Origin: Coprinopsis marcescibilis
Lineage: Eukaryota > Basidiomycota > Agaricomycetes > Agaricales > Psathyrellaceae
DNA: 64,000 nucleotides
Assembly (NCBI GenBank): GCA_004369085.1
Contig: ML210167.1
Location: 172,711 to 236,710 of the forward strand
Reading direction: 5' to 3'
The translations under genes were made by a program, and so were the position numbers. This document shows, one piece after another, positions 1 to 16,771 of this stretch. The notes under the pieces are model-generated. The model made no database searches. It saw only the letters and a list, made by a program, of their open reading frames with translations, and was not told the origin of the DNA. Position 1 is the stretch's first letter. The number at the start of each line of letters is the position of its first letter.

Positions 1-181
1 CTGGGTTGGCGCACCGGAGCTAGACGCGACGACCGAGCTGCTTGGGACCTGGGTTGGCGCACGGGAGCTGGACGCGATGCCAGAGCTGCTTGGGAACTGG
101 GTTGGCGCACGGGAGCTAGACGCGACGACCGAGCTACTAGGGTATTGGATGGGTGCACGAGAGCTGGAAGGCACGACAACC
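1..181 (+). repeat. 48-bp tandem repeat in an open frame cut by the window edge
   Basis: Three near-perfect 48-bp units lie at 1-48, 49-96 and 97-144. A fourth, diverged and shortened copy runs to about 181. Because 48 is a multiple of three, the frame starting at base 2 stays open through all copies and ends at a stop at 338-340. It gives a 16-residue repeat whose core is WVGARELDATTELLG. Beyond the repeat the frame continues about 50 residues with no recognised domain. This may be the 3' end of a gene that begins outside the window, or a non-coding minisatellite that happens to be open. The repeat is certain; coding status is not. Confidence 0.8.
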
Positions 182-340
182 CCGCTTGACTGCGGACTGG
201 AGACGGAAGGCAATATTTGTCGCCGATCGATGCCAACAGGGGTTGCAACAACAACAGTATTGAGAAGAAGACTGGCAACAATGGCCAAACCAGCGAGCTT
301 GAAGTCTTTAAGCATGACTGTTAGGCTACTGTCTCCGTGA

Positions 341-1091
341 AAAGGATAGTGAGTTGAGTTACCACCCGTAGTTGGGCCTACAATTTATACTTTACACGAC
401 TCTGTAAAGGCGGGTTATGTTGACCGCTTACATACCTCAACGCTCAAACGCGCTTCACGGACATGGCGGGTCCACCTGCCTGCGGCCATCTACAGCCTTG
501 TTGTCGCATTTATGGCTTAGATTGGCAATAGCGCGAGATTGAAGCTCCAAACCCACGCTGGTGGTTGCTACTTCTCGTGGCTATAGTATGTTCAATGTGC
601 TTCAAATTCTGGGCATACATAGCCGTAGTTACTCACCCGAGGCCCAAGCCAATTGATAAAAAGGGCATCTTCGGCTTAAACCAGACGTTGGACGGTGATA
701 GATTCCCGTCTTGTAAATATCTAGCCCTTGCGCAAGGTAACGCTAGCGATTGTTGCTCCTATGAGGAGATTGAAGTTTTTGATGTTTCCGTAGTTTTGTA
801 GTCGGATTCGTCGTGCTGTTTGTCTATATGAAGCCTGACGAGAGTCAGACTCCCAGCCCTAAGCTCAAGCACCATCGTTGTGCAGCAGAGAGCAGTGACG
901 ATGAACTCGATTGCGGACATTGTACTACAGAAACAATGATTACATCACACCGGGGATACCGGAGTGGCACCAGGCTGTGCGAGCCTTACTATACTTACTT
1001 CGAACAAGTCAGGAGTCTCACAAATCCGTAATATCTAGTATCCGCAGGTTTCATGACGCACGGTCTGCTCTAAACCTCTAAACCTGACACC
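341..1091. other. Intergenic region upstream of the LysM gene
   Basis: No convincing gene is seen. Two short plus-strand frames (565-801 and 813-1031) lack recognisable domains and splice partners, and their composition looks random. The right end should hold the promoter and 5' leader of the LysM gene that starts at 1092. Confidence 0.5.
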
Positions 1092-2305
1092 ATGTCCGAC
1101 AAGACTTCTGCCAAGCGAGCGACGCAACATCCTCGTCTTGCGGCGCGTATTAATCAGAACACCACCCTCTGCCTGGCGTGCTCATGTTCGCTACCACCGC
1201 TCAGGAAGGAGGGTATAATCTCTCCACCAACTTCACCAGCCCCTCTAGGTGAAATATTTGCACTACAACAAGATGTCGTAGATGCAGAATCGTCGACATA
1301 TGTGGAACATCTGAAGCGGTTGGGCGCATATATCACCCCATGCTGCCTTCGACCAATCTGTCCCAGCTGTATTGTGGCAAATCCCAGATTACAGAGGTAC
1401 GATCCATGTCTGGCTTGCCTCGGTGGGATCGATGCTGTAGGGTTTCGTTCGCCCAATGGCATTAATTCATTCCGAGGACCAGAGTCTGCTAGGAGTGTCA
1501 AGAATATCGATGGAGGAATGAAGGACGAAGATACCTTCATACTTGGGGACGATGACGACTTAGACGACCTTGAGTCTTCACTGGCACCTCCTGGGTACAC
1601 CGCTGAACCAAACTCAGTGGGTGCAGTGCCGCATAGTTCCGCTGGTACCTCGGGTCTTCCAAGTGGCAATACAGACACGTTTCGGGAGGCGCTTCCTTCA
1701 AACAGTGACGAGGGACAGATATCCGTCTTGAACACGTCAGAGAAAGGCCCATGGAAGTACTATCTCAACAAACGAGATACCCTACAAGGGATTGCCCTAC
1801 GCTTTGGATTAGACGTAAGTTTAACAAGTATTGTTTGCAAAGAATCCCAGTAATCTGTCCACCTCAGGGAAGGGAGCTGTCTCGCCTCAATAAGCTCCCT
1901 GTCAGTGCTCTTAACACAACGCCCCAGATTTTACACACCCGATCCTTCATCTTCCTACCCATCGACATTGTCGATGGTAGAATTGGCAACCAGGACATCA
2001 CGAAGGAGAATGAAGCACAAAGGGCAAAAGAGAAAGCGGAGAAGAAGCTACAGACACTGACGAAAGAGGTGGATTACCATGTGGTCAAGGCGTATGTGGC
2101 TCTTGCCGATGGCGAAGAAGAACAAGCGGAACACCGTCGGAAAATAAAAGAACTTCAAGGGGCCACAAGGGCAGAGTCATCTCTGGAAGCAATAGCCATT
2201 GAGAGATATCTGGATGACGACCAGTGGGAAGCCGACGAACGCAAACATGGTCGTGGACCTCGCCCGGATCCAACGTCACCGAATAGCCGTCGAAAACACA
2301 TCTAA
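1092..2305 (+). CDS. LysM-domain protein with an N-terminal Cys-rich (zinc-finger-like) region
   Basis: Two exons, 1092-1814 and 1868-2305, flank a 53-nt GTAAGT...CAG intron and encode 386 residues. The N-terminal third has clustered cysteines (CLACSC near residue 28, CCLRPICPSC near 82, CLACLGG near 106) that suggest a zinc-binding fold. An acidic Ser-rich linker follows. The LysM domain begins at KYYLNKRDTLQGIALRFGLD near residue 222, and the intron falls inside it; the second exon supplies the RELSRLNKLP half. The C-terminus is a charged helix rich in Lys and Glu. There is no signal peptide, so this is an intracellular LysM protein and not a secreted chitin-binding effector. Substrate and partners are unknown. 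The domain call is firm; the role is not. Confidence 0.85.
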
Positions 2306-2570
2306 GGAAGAACGCAATTCCCCCCTAGAAACATCTGTTAGGCCAGCTGACTGCAAATTGTGGTTCAGTGGGTTAGGGGCCCCCAGGATTATGAATGGAT
2401 TCCATATTACATTATGTTTTAGCTTACCGATCTGTAATGACCAAAGGGCGCTACATCATGTATGACTGCTGTACCGGCATTCTATCCGCTGAGAAATTGG
2501 TTAATAAGGCCGTGCCATACAGTCTAAGTTACTGGTCTCAGTCTCTTGCCTGCCGATCTCTAACTTCCAC

Positions 2571-5500
2571 ATGGCGAACGACGCAGAGAAGGGCGAATCG
2601 AAAGGGAGCTCGACGGTAGGGCTCAGTGGGTCTGAAAAGGCGGAAGTAAACCCGGCGGTGCCAGTTCCCTATTCCTTTAACAAACGGTCTTGGTAGGTCG
2701 ATCATTCTCAGGGCCTCATCGTCCTCGACACAAGTGCTCACCGTTTACATTGTCTGGCAGGTGGACTCGGGTACCGTTCACAACGACCAATCCACCACTT
2801 CCTCCCAAATATTCGATCGAAGACTCGCCGTTGATCCCGGAAGCCTCTGCCAACTGGTTCAGTATCGTCACGTTCGAATGGATTACTCCACTCCTCGGTC
2901 TTGGATATGCGCGTCCACTAGTCGCAGCGGATCTCTGGAAACTTCAAGATGAACGTAGCTCAGCGGCTATAGCAGCCAAAATCAACGAGTCCTTTGATAG
3001 GCGTCTAAAACAAGCTTCCGAATACAATGCGAGGCTAGCCAGGGGCGAGATCAAACCGGGAATTAGAAAGGTGTGGTGGACGGTGACTCCAGGGAAAGCC
3101 GCCGACAAAGAGAAGAGATGGAGGGAGGTCAATGGGAGGAAGAAAGCTAGCCTGGTGTGGGCCATGAACGACAGCGTCAAGTGGTGGTTCTGGTCAGCTG
3201 GTGCCCTCAAAGTGATCAGTGACACTGCGCAGGTTACCAGTCCGTTGGTCGTCAAGGTATTTCTGTTGTTTATGAGATCCAGGGGACAGCGATTGACATT
3301 AATTAACATTAACATTTAGGCTATCATCAAGTTCGCTTCCGAGTCTTACGCAGGTCATCGTCTTGGTGTTGGAACTATCCCTCCCATTGGGCTAGGCATC
3401 GGCCTAGCCATCGTCCTTTTCGTTATGCAGGTCATTGCCTCACTCACCATACATCACTTTTTCTACCGAAGCACTTCAGCAGGGGTGCTACTCCGAGGGG
3501 GCCTTATCACCGCGATATACAACAGGTCACTCAAATTGACCTCTAGAGCCAGGTCGAAGCTGCCCAACGGAAAACTTGTCAATCATATATCCACGGATGT
3601 TTCTAGGATCGACTTTTGCGCAGGGTTTTTCCATATGGTCTGTCGCTCAAACGAAAGACCTTGTTATTTTACTCACATTGTGCCTTGTTTAGGCTTGGAC
3701 GTCTCCGATACAACTTATCATCTGCCTCGCTTTGCTACTCATCAATCTTGGGCCGTCAGCCCTCGCAGGCTTCGCCTTCCTTGTCGTAGCTATGCCCATA
3801 CAAACATGGGTCATGAAGCGGCTTTTCGCTCTCCGTAGGGAAAGTATGGTATGGACAGACAAGCGAGCCAAGTTGTTACAGGAGTTGCTTGGAGGCATGA
3901 AAGTGATCAAGTTTTTTGCTTGGGAGATTCCGTTTTTGAAGAGATTGGAAGACTACAGACACAGAGAAATGGGGTATGCTCAATTGCGAACCATCACAAT
4001 TCCCACTGCTGACTTAGGAACCTTTCAGTTTTATGCGCTCTATCCTTCTCATTCGTTCTGGAATGAACGCAGTGGCTATGAGCATGCCTGCCCTGGCCTC
4101 TGTCCTCGCGTTCGTAACATACTCAGCAACAGGCCACGAGCTTGAGCCTGGGGTTATATTCACATCCTTGACCCTGTTCAATCTTCTTCGTCTGCCCCTG
4201 ATGTTTCTTCGTAAGTTGCCAGCTCTGCTCCGCTCTTGCAACCCTGACCGACCGACAAACCAGCGATGTCGTTGAGCGCAATTGCAGATGCAGCGAATGC
4301 GACAAGCCGTCTATACGGCGTCTTCGAAGCGGAACTTTTAGAGGATACTCACGTCATCGACGAAAGTCTGGACGCGGCTATTGAAGTGAAAGGCGCTTCG
4401 TTCACCTGGGACGCACCTTTTCCAGACGAGGGTCAAGGGAAGAAGAAAGGATCCAAGGCCAGACACTCGAAGAAAAATAAGCCGCCAGTTGATGGTCAGA
4501 AAGAAGAGGAGACGCCGTTCTCCGTGGACAACGTTAATCTGGCGATTCCGCGCGGGCAGCTGGTTGGTATCGTTGGCCCTGTCGGGAGTGGAAAGACCAG
4601 TTTACTTCAAGGAATCATTGGCGAGATGAGAAAGACTCAAGGGAGCATTACGTTTGGGGGCACTGTTGGATATTGTCCTCAAAGCGCCTGGATTCAGGTG
4701 AGCACTCCTAGACATGATTTCACTGTAACCTTGTTGAACCAGGGTATAGAATGCTACGGTTAGAGAAAACATCTGCTTTGGACGGGCCTATGAGGAGGAA
4801 CGATACTGGAAGGCTATTTCGGATTCGTGTCTCGGACCAGATCTAGACATGTTGCCAAACGGCGATATGACTGAGGTTGGAGAGAAGGTGAATAGTTTTA
4901 TCCTTTTTTCGCAAGCCGCAGCCGTTCATTTTAAATACAGGGAATCTCGCTCTCTGGAGGGCAGAAGCAACGTCTCAACATCTGTCGGGCAATATACTGC
5001 GACACAGACATTCAGATCTTCGATGTATGCGCCTCTTCATTTGTAGATAATAATAATACTGGCTAACCTAACAACCTCGCTTTAGGATCCTCTTTCTGCA
5101 CTTGACGCACACGTAGGCAAGGCAGTCTTCCAGAACGTCCTTCAAGATTCGCTCTCGGGGAAAACACGGATTCTGGTTACGCATGCTTTGCATTTCCTTC
5201 CACAGGTGGACTACATATACGTCATTTCCGATGGACAAGTGGTCGAACGGGGCCCGTACGCAGAACTCATGGCCCATGGCAAGGATTTCTCAAAGTTTGT
5301 AAACGAATTCGGCTCCAACGAGGAAGAAAAAGAGAAAGAAGTCGAAGATGAAGTCGAGGCTATCGAAGCCATAGATGACGAAGAGGGCAGCAAGCTTGAT
5401 TCGACCAAGAAGGAGGATGAGAAGGCGCAAGACAAGTCGCGCCTCCCTGGGCCAGGGTTGATGCAGGAAGAAGAGCGGAACACTGGTGCGATCGCATGGG

Positions 5501-8286
5501 GCGTTTACAAGTCGTACATGGATGCCGGAAAGGGAGAAATTGTTGTACCATTGTTGATTCTCTCTCTGGCTTTGAACCAAGGCGCCACCGTTCTAAGTTC
5601 TTATTGGCTGGTATGGTGGCAAGAAAAGTGAGTTACCAACTCTGATTGCGCAGTACGGGCAACAACTTACCAGTCAACCCCTGGGCAGCACATGGCCACA
5701 GACCCCAGCGTTCTATGTACGTTATACTTGGTTTCTACAGTGACTGCATCTTTCATGACCTGTCGTGCCTGGTTTTAGATGGGCATATACGCAGCACTCG
5801 GTATCGGTCAGACTGTTTTCGCATTCGCGATGGGTGCTATGTTCGCCATATGGACCTATTTTGCTTCTCAAACGCTGCATAAGGTGTGTGCCACTGCTAT
5901 GGGCTTTTCACGTCTGACACGCGATTAGAGCGCTATCACCAGAGTGATGCATGCTCCCATGTCGTTTTTTGAGACAACAGTGTGTAGACCGATTTTATGA
6001 GGAAGTCCCCACGACTAACCATTTACCCGTAGCCTTTGGGCCGGATAATGAATCGTTTCTCCAAAGGTACCGTCCTGATCGTTACATCGATTTCAAAACT
6101 CGAATTGATATGTCGCCAGATATTGACACTATTGACAATCTTTTGGTGGATTCGATGCGAATGTTTTCCAATACCTTTTGCGTAATCCTTGGGGCCATCA
6201 TCCTTATCGCAATCATTCTTCCATGGTTCTTGATTGGCGTATTCGTGATCATGGTCCTGTATGTTTGGGCTGCTGCGTTCTACCGATCAAGTGCGCGTGA
6301 ATTAAAGGTGATGACTATTCGTCGAGTCTATATCTTCGAACTGATTGGGGGAACTTTAGCGTCTTGATTCGGTTTTGAGGTCCTACCTCTACTCCCATTT
6401 CTCAGAATCACTCTCAGGTTTGGCCACCATTCGTGCATACGGAGAATCAAAACGTTTTGCGCTCGTTAATGAGAAACGGGTTGACAACGAGAACAGGGCC
6501 TACTGGTTGACTGTCACAAACCAAGTAAGTCGTTGAACTTTTATTAGATGCGATCTATCTTATTCCTTCCTTTAGCGATGGCTGGGCATTCGGCTTGATT
6601 TCCTGGGTGCTCTTCTGACATTGATTGTGGCGATCCTCACAGTCGGAACAAGATTTACCATCTCACCTGCTCAGACCGGTCTAGTGCTCTCCTACATTTT
6701 GAGCGTCCAACAAGCGTACGGAGATACTGGATTGATGTGTACGCCTCATAAACTGATTTAATTCATTACAGGTTCGGTTGGATGGTCCGCCAAACAGCGG
6801 AGGTCGAAAACAACATGAACTCGGTTGAACGGATAGACTTCTATGCTAAGCAGATCGAGCAGGAAGATAGACATTTGGTTCCAGAGAAGAAACCCGACGC
6901 TTCGTGGCCTCAGGAAGGTCGGGTACAGCTTCGGGATGTCTTCCTCAGCTACCGACCAGGACTTCCGGCAGTTCTCAAGGGTATGTCGATGGATATCAAT
7001 GCCGGAGAGAAGATTGGGATTGTTGGAAGGTGATTGGTTAGAACTTCATTCTTCATTCGCAGGCATTGACCATGGAACTACAGAACTGGAGCGGGCAAGA
7101 GTTCGATAATGACCGGTGAGTTGTTTCAAAGTTGAACAAAGGTCGGCGTTGACTCAATTGAGGCTAGCACTCTACCGTTTGGTGGAACTCAGTTCTGGCT
7201 CAATCTTAATTGACGATGTTGACATCTCCAGCATTGGTCTCTTTGATCTGAGAAGCCATCTCGCCATCATACCCCAAGATCCTGTGAGTCCAAATCGCTT
7301 TATCGGTTTACCCGTACTTATACGATACTTGTTTTTTTCTCAAAGTTGCTATGTGAGTCTATTACAGTCACGGTAGCTGGAACGATCTGTCAATTGACTG
7401 TGCCTAGTCTCTGGAACTCTGCGAAGCAACCTCGATCCCTTTAACCAGCACGATGATGCCAAATTGTGGGATGCGCTTCGGCGGTCCTATCTTGTTGTTG
7501 AAACTCCTCAGCGCGTATCACCCGAAGCGCAAGATGGCACCGACAGTGGAACGCACACACCCGTGAACCGGTTTAGTTTGGACACAGTGATCGAAGATGA
7601 AGGTGGCAATCTGTCTATCGGACAGGTACGGTCAAACAAATTTTCAACTAAAGGATCCAGTGACGCTGATATTATCTCCACCCGTCGCTAATTGCACCTC
7701 CTTTTGGTGAATTGCCACTTTCGTCGATGTCTTGTGTGATGACTTGCAGCGGTCCCTGGTGTCACTTGCCCGGGCCCTTGTGAAAAACGCCAAAATAATC
7801 ATTTTGGATGAGGCAACTGGTAAGCATCTCCTGGAGACTGCCTTGTACTCCTCCTGCGAGCACGTTCTGATCGCCATTTGTTATATATTCAGCCTCCGTT
7901 GATTACGAGACGGATCGGAACATCCAGGACACCATCAGCTATGAATTCAAAGATAGAACAATCCTCTGCATTGCCCGTGAGTGACCACCTGCTTCCGCGA
8001 GGCTGTGGATTATGGGAGTTTTCTGATTGTTTGGACCTTAGATCGACTGCGTACCATTATTTCATATGACCGCATATGCGTCCTTGACGCTGGCCAGATT
8101 GCTGTGAGGACGTGTTTGCATTACCGTTTGTGGAGTTGAAGAGTATTTCTGACGCCGGTTTGAATCTCGCAGGAACTGGACACGCCAGAGAATCTATATC
8201 AACAACCTAATGGAATATTCCGAGGAATGTGCGATCGTTCTTCGATTACCCTGGACGATATCGAAGCCTCAAGGGTAAAATCATGA
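2571..8286 (+). CDS. ABC transporter, ABCC/MRP subfamily, Yor1-like (full-size exporter)
   Basis: Twenty-five exons join in phase to 1427 residues, close to yeast Yor1. Order: cytosolic N-terminus, first transmembrane domain (exons to 4210), NBD1, second transmembrane domain (5500-6750), NBD2. NBD1 has Walker [10 protein letters not shown], signature LSGGQKQR and a Walker B ending in DD, so the catalytic Glu is replaced by Asp, as is usual in the ABCC family. NBD2 has Walker [10 protein letters not shown] and Walker B ILDEAT. Its signature region reads LSIGQRS, a weaker form of LSGGQ. There is no extra N-terminal TMD0, which favours Yor1 over Ycf1. A likely role is ATP-driven export of drugs, organic anions or conjugates at the plasma membrane. 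Exons: 2571-2692, 2761-3256, 3320-3637, 3693-3973, 4029-4210, 4264-4697, 4750-4887, 4941-5024, 5086-5627, 5674-5716, 5779-5883, 5929-5979, 6033-6066, 6120-6307, 6360-6524, 6576-6715, 6772-7029, 7084-7115, 7168-7283, 7346-7352, 7408-7625, 7750-7819, 7893-7976, 8042-8103, 8173-8286. Confidence 0.93.
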
Positions 8287-8509
8287 TGGATTGCAAGTAC
8301 AGACAGATAGATATGCTTTTGTTTACTACGCACTAATACGCATTTGTATGGTTTAATTTAGCTCATAATAAAAATGGGTATACACGACAGCGATGGGATA
8401 GTACAGATACACAGCAATGAGTCCTTGGGCGTTGCACGTCATAAGCGTAAGCGGAAAGAATAAGTAGTAAGGCGAATAAACATTCTGGTAGCCAGTCGTG
8501 AGTTGGAAC

Positions 8510-9127
8510 TTATAATAGCTCCTCTAACAATATCTTGCGGACATAATCTGAAGCAGCTTTCTTGACGGACGGGTCGATATCTTGCCGCGAAACGAGATCC
8601 TACCAGCGAAAAAAAAATTAGTACCGATCCAAAAAGCAGCAGAGAGAGAGAGAGTGAGAGGACATACAAACGCCCGTTCTATCTTGAGTTTGTTCATGCC
8701 GGTCTTTTTGAGTTGATCGAGTTCGTAACGTTCCTTCTCGAGGCGGAGCTGCTCAGCTTCATGTCGGGTTCTATGTTCCTTCTCTTCGCGTTCCTCCCGC
8801 CGTCGGATGTACTCCATTTTGAGCTTACCTGCTTGTGTCTGCACCTGGACGTACTGCATAAGTGCGTTCATCATCCCGGGAGTGAAGGCCAATGAAGCCC
8901 CCGACGCATCAGCCGCCATATTGCCGCTTGTAGATGGATTGTGTAGATGTGAGGAGTGGTTTAGTGGAGGTGGCTGCATCGCCGGCGTTGGAGCGGTCGG
9001 TATTGATGACGGTGAGGAGTTCATAGACATTCCCTGGGTATTATTGAGTGCATGATGTTGTGGGTGATGCTGTGGTTGGGGTTGTTGCGGTGGCGGCGGA
9101 GGCTGCTGCTGCTGCTGTTGTTGCTGT

Positions 9128-9174
<47 letters not shown>

Positions 9175-10403
9175 TTGTTGCTGTTGCTGCTGCTGGGGAA
9201 TTTGGTGGGCCTCTCTACTATTGAGACTCTGTGGATTGATAAAGTTTACTTGATGTGGATTTGGATGCCGATCATGTGGATGGCCGTTAGGCAGTCCATT
9301 GGTTAACAACGTGGGATCGGGTGTAAAGTCCATGGCCGTGCTGGGAGCGTTGCTTCCGTTGGCATTGTTGTTGCTTGGTGGAGGCTCGTCGTCATCTGGG
9401 TCGTCTCCCCCTGGGTGTTGGGCAGGAGCAGCTGTTGAGCCGCGCAACAGGATGGGCTTCGTGGTTGCTGGGTCTCCATTCCAACTATATGCGTCGGCTT
9501 GAGTGGGAAGAACGGTGTATCGCGTGCTCCACGTACCGACGATAAAACAATTCGTACCAGCCCCGGCTAAACCACTGTTCTATGGTACGTGCACCGAGGT
9601 TTCCAAGGTCGCACAACTGTTTGCGGGCGACACCAATCCGCCGCTCATACTCGCGGAGGCGATCAGATTCGTTCTGCGAGTGATACATGCCTGGGTTCCC
9701 GTGGAACATTTCAAGCGCGTAAATCTGCTTGAACAGATTGAAATTCCGTTCGTAGCAGCCTTTAAGAGCCTGGTAGGTCTTCTTGTTTTCAAAGACTTCA
9801 GAGGCACACTAGCGTCGGGAGGTGAGGGAATCGGATCTTGCGAGAGCATACAAAGAGCCTACCTCGCGCAGACACGAGTTCTTGGTAGCACGCAAAGCAT
9901 TCCAATGCTCATCGTTTGTTGAATCCATGAGCCAGCGAAAGAGTCGCGTCTTCTCGTCGTCCGTCCAATGCTTTGCGCCCTGGCCTCCGCCATCCATGTC
10001 AAAGCTGTCGTCGTCGTCTCTGCGACGCTTTGACATCTGTGCGTTGATCTGCTGGTTGTCCATCTGCTTCCGCTTGATTGCAGGCGAGGTCTGTGCATTT
10101 GGAACTGCGAAAGAGATTGGCTGGTGGACTGCAGACTGGGGCCCCTGGGATGAGCCTGGCTGGTTGAGGGTTGGTGGGGATGTCGAGGGATGCCTGTAAT
10201 GGTCCTGGGCGTGCCTGGGGTATCCTGGGGGCGCAAGATGCGAATGCTGGCCCAATGCTTGCCCTAGACTTGGGTGTGTCTGGAATGGTGTCTGTCGGGA
10301 AAGGTTTGAATGGTTCGTCATGGACGATCAGGGACCTTACCGAGCCGTTGCTGTCCAGATTTGTGTCGCGCCTGTCCTGGATGGACAAGTGGCCGTATTG
10401 CAT
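8510..10403 (-). CDS. Polyglutamine-rich nuclear protein with a SANT/Myb-like N-terminal domain
   Basis: Read on the minus strand from 10403, with introns at 10292-10340, 9809-9862, 9485-9536 and 8600-8667. An alternative start is the ATG at 10321, inside the first proposed intron. The N-terminal half has a basic KRRRDDDD stretch, then a Trp-rich helical region (KHWTDDEKTRLFRWLMDS) resembling a Myb/SANT-like DNA-binding domain. The middle holds 31 consecutive Gln followed by five Pro. The C-terminal half is a long charged coiled coil (EYIRRREEREEKEHR) ending in KILLEELL. This layout suggests a transcription or chromatin regulator. I do not recognise a named orthologue, and DNA binding is inferred from the aromatic spacing only. 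Confidence 0.75.
9103..9195 (-). repeat. CAG/CAA trinucleotide tract encoding 31 glutamines
   Basis: Thirty-one uninterrupted Gln codons read on the minus strand, seen on the plus strand as mixed CTG and TTG triplets. The two codons are interspersed and not one pure run, which tends to stabilise length and suggests selection for the Gln stretch itself. Confidence 0.95.
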
Positions 10404-10623
10404 GGCTTGTTCGCTGTATCAGACAGAAACAGACGAGACATTATAGAATATGAGAATCCACAAGGCTGTACAACATATAATCCAGAAAAATTAACACACT
10501 TTGGCGTAGACATTGATCCACCAGAACAGCTGAGCCAACTCAAAATTCGCTGCAGCTGCCAACCCAGTTCGTTTGTGTCCTTATGTAATCTGTTGTCAAT
10601 TACCCTCAAAAACAAACTATCAT

Positions 10624-15091
<4,468 letters not shown>

Positions 15092-16771
15092 ACAAACCTG
15101 TACTGTTCACGAAGCGTACCGTAATAGGACACAAGGCGAACTTTGCAACAGCTCAAACGAACCAAACCGATCCCGTTGGCATGCCTCGTTAGCCTCGTTG
15201 AGCTACTGATACTATAATAGCCGAGGTACCTTTTGACGCCATGTTTATCCGTTTCGCTGAATTTAGCCGCGCGATGCAAATGCCCCAAACCCCCTTAGCT
15301 TGGCCTTGTTCGCATCGTTGGGCGTTAAAACCAAGCTCACAAACGGGCGCGGACATCATACTTCAAGATCGTTACCATAAGTATACTGTGTTATCATCGC
15401 ACCGTCTTGATGGGAGTCCACAGGAAGGTTAAGCCGACTGCTAGAGTTTACTGTGAAGATCGCGTCACGAATCCGTTACCCTACATCCAGCCATGGTATC
15501 ATCCTGGCATTTTTTTCGCATCTCAATGTCCAAAGGAATCATGAAAAGCCCTGTACCCCAAGGGACATCATTCCATTACCACTATTACAGGGATTCAAGT
15601 TAAGGACACAATGGATGAAAATCGATCCACGAAGTGGCGCTTCCCCGTCCTGCCCGACAGAAACCCACTGGAATCGATAACGGGGATCTGGGACCTTTTG
15701 ACGCGGTGTATGGGAACGGAGTCAGGTAGCCAGACTACGCAAAAACTTGGACCTCCGCAGATACAGGGCCAGTCGTAATCACATTTGCATCACATCCATT
15801 GCCGACGAAGCCACGGTCCCGTAACATTCGACACAGGTGGCATTCAACGGTCGCAACTGACCCGAGTTGGTCAGCTCATCGGGCCGCACATGGAAATGAA
15901 GTGCATCTTTCTTACCATGGAAGACGACCGCATATTCCCAACAAAGCAAAAATGCAGGCCCGCACGGACCAACCGGGAAACCCACATTTGCCCATACACG
16001 CGCTATGCTATATCAATTCATCAGCCTATGAAAGAACAATGTCAAAACTAGTGGCACAAACCGAATTGATCGGCCTAGTTCCAACCCATTTCACCCAAAC
16101 CATCCCAAGTATCTCTCCCCTGCTGTCCGGTGTCGTTAGCGATGCGGTGGCGCAAGAGGTTCGACCGTATTGAGGGTTCCGGTCTTGACGTTCTATTATT
16201 GACTATATTTATACACAAACATTGAGATTGTATCAGATTAAAACGCATCCAGGCAGCCAGAGTAAAAATGAAGGAATGTGGAAGGATGATAAGACAGGAT
16301 ACAAAACCAGGACTTGATGACAGTATACAATGAGGAGGCTGTTCAAAAAGTTTGTGGGTGCGGCGAAAGATTAGAAGTTAAGGAATGCGCCCTAAGCATA
16401 ATGCAAGCCCATGGATGAATAATGGATGCAAAAGGAACGTTAAAGGTTCGAAGAGAGGATAGAGAGAAAGTGAAGGATAGATATGAGCTTCCTCATCTTC
16501 ATCAGCGTGTGATGGAATCTAAAATGAATGCATAAAGTACAGGCCCAGAAGGCAACGATGTGTCATCCATGAGTTGGCGTGCTCCCAAGACAGTGAAGGG
16601 CGTCCAGGAGAAAAGCGTCGTGAAATGGAGCTTGTTGATACACTTGTTGAAGTCTGTTGGTAGTGGTAACAATGATGTCGGACGTTTGGGTCGTGAGTTG
16701 CGGCGTTCCAGCAGGAGGAATCCACAGGGAGCAAAGCAGGGGTTTGGCAAAGGATCTCCAGAAGTCGCATA
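15092..16771. other. Intergenic region between the MYST gene and the LAMMER kinase
   Basis: About 1.7 kb with no supported gene. The left part is the upstream region of the MYST acetyltransferase. The right part (about 16.2-16.77 kb) is probably the 3' UTR of the minus-strand kinase. Open frames here, such as 15799-16173, have no domain and no compositional support. Confidence 0.5.

Noticed and set aside
565..801. 78-codon frame with a hydrophobic start
   Set aside because: It could suggest a secreted peptide, but it lacks a convincing signal-peptide cleavage pattern and any support.
9052..9306. Plus-strand polyleucine frame
   Set aside because: It is the complement of the polyglutamine tract of the real minus-strand gene.
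15799..16173. 124-codon plus-strand frame
   Set aside because: No domain, no splice context and random-looking composition in the spacer between the MYST and LAMMER kinase genes.
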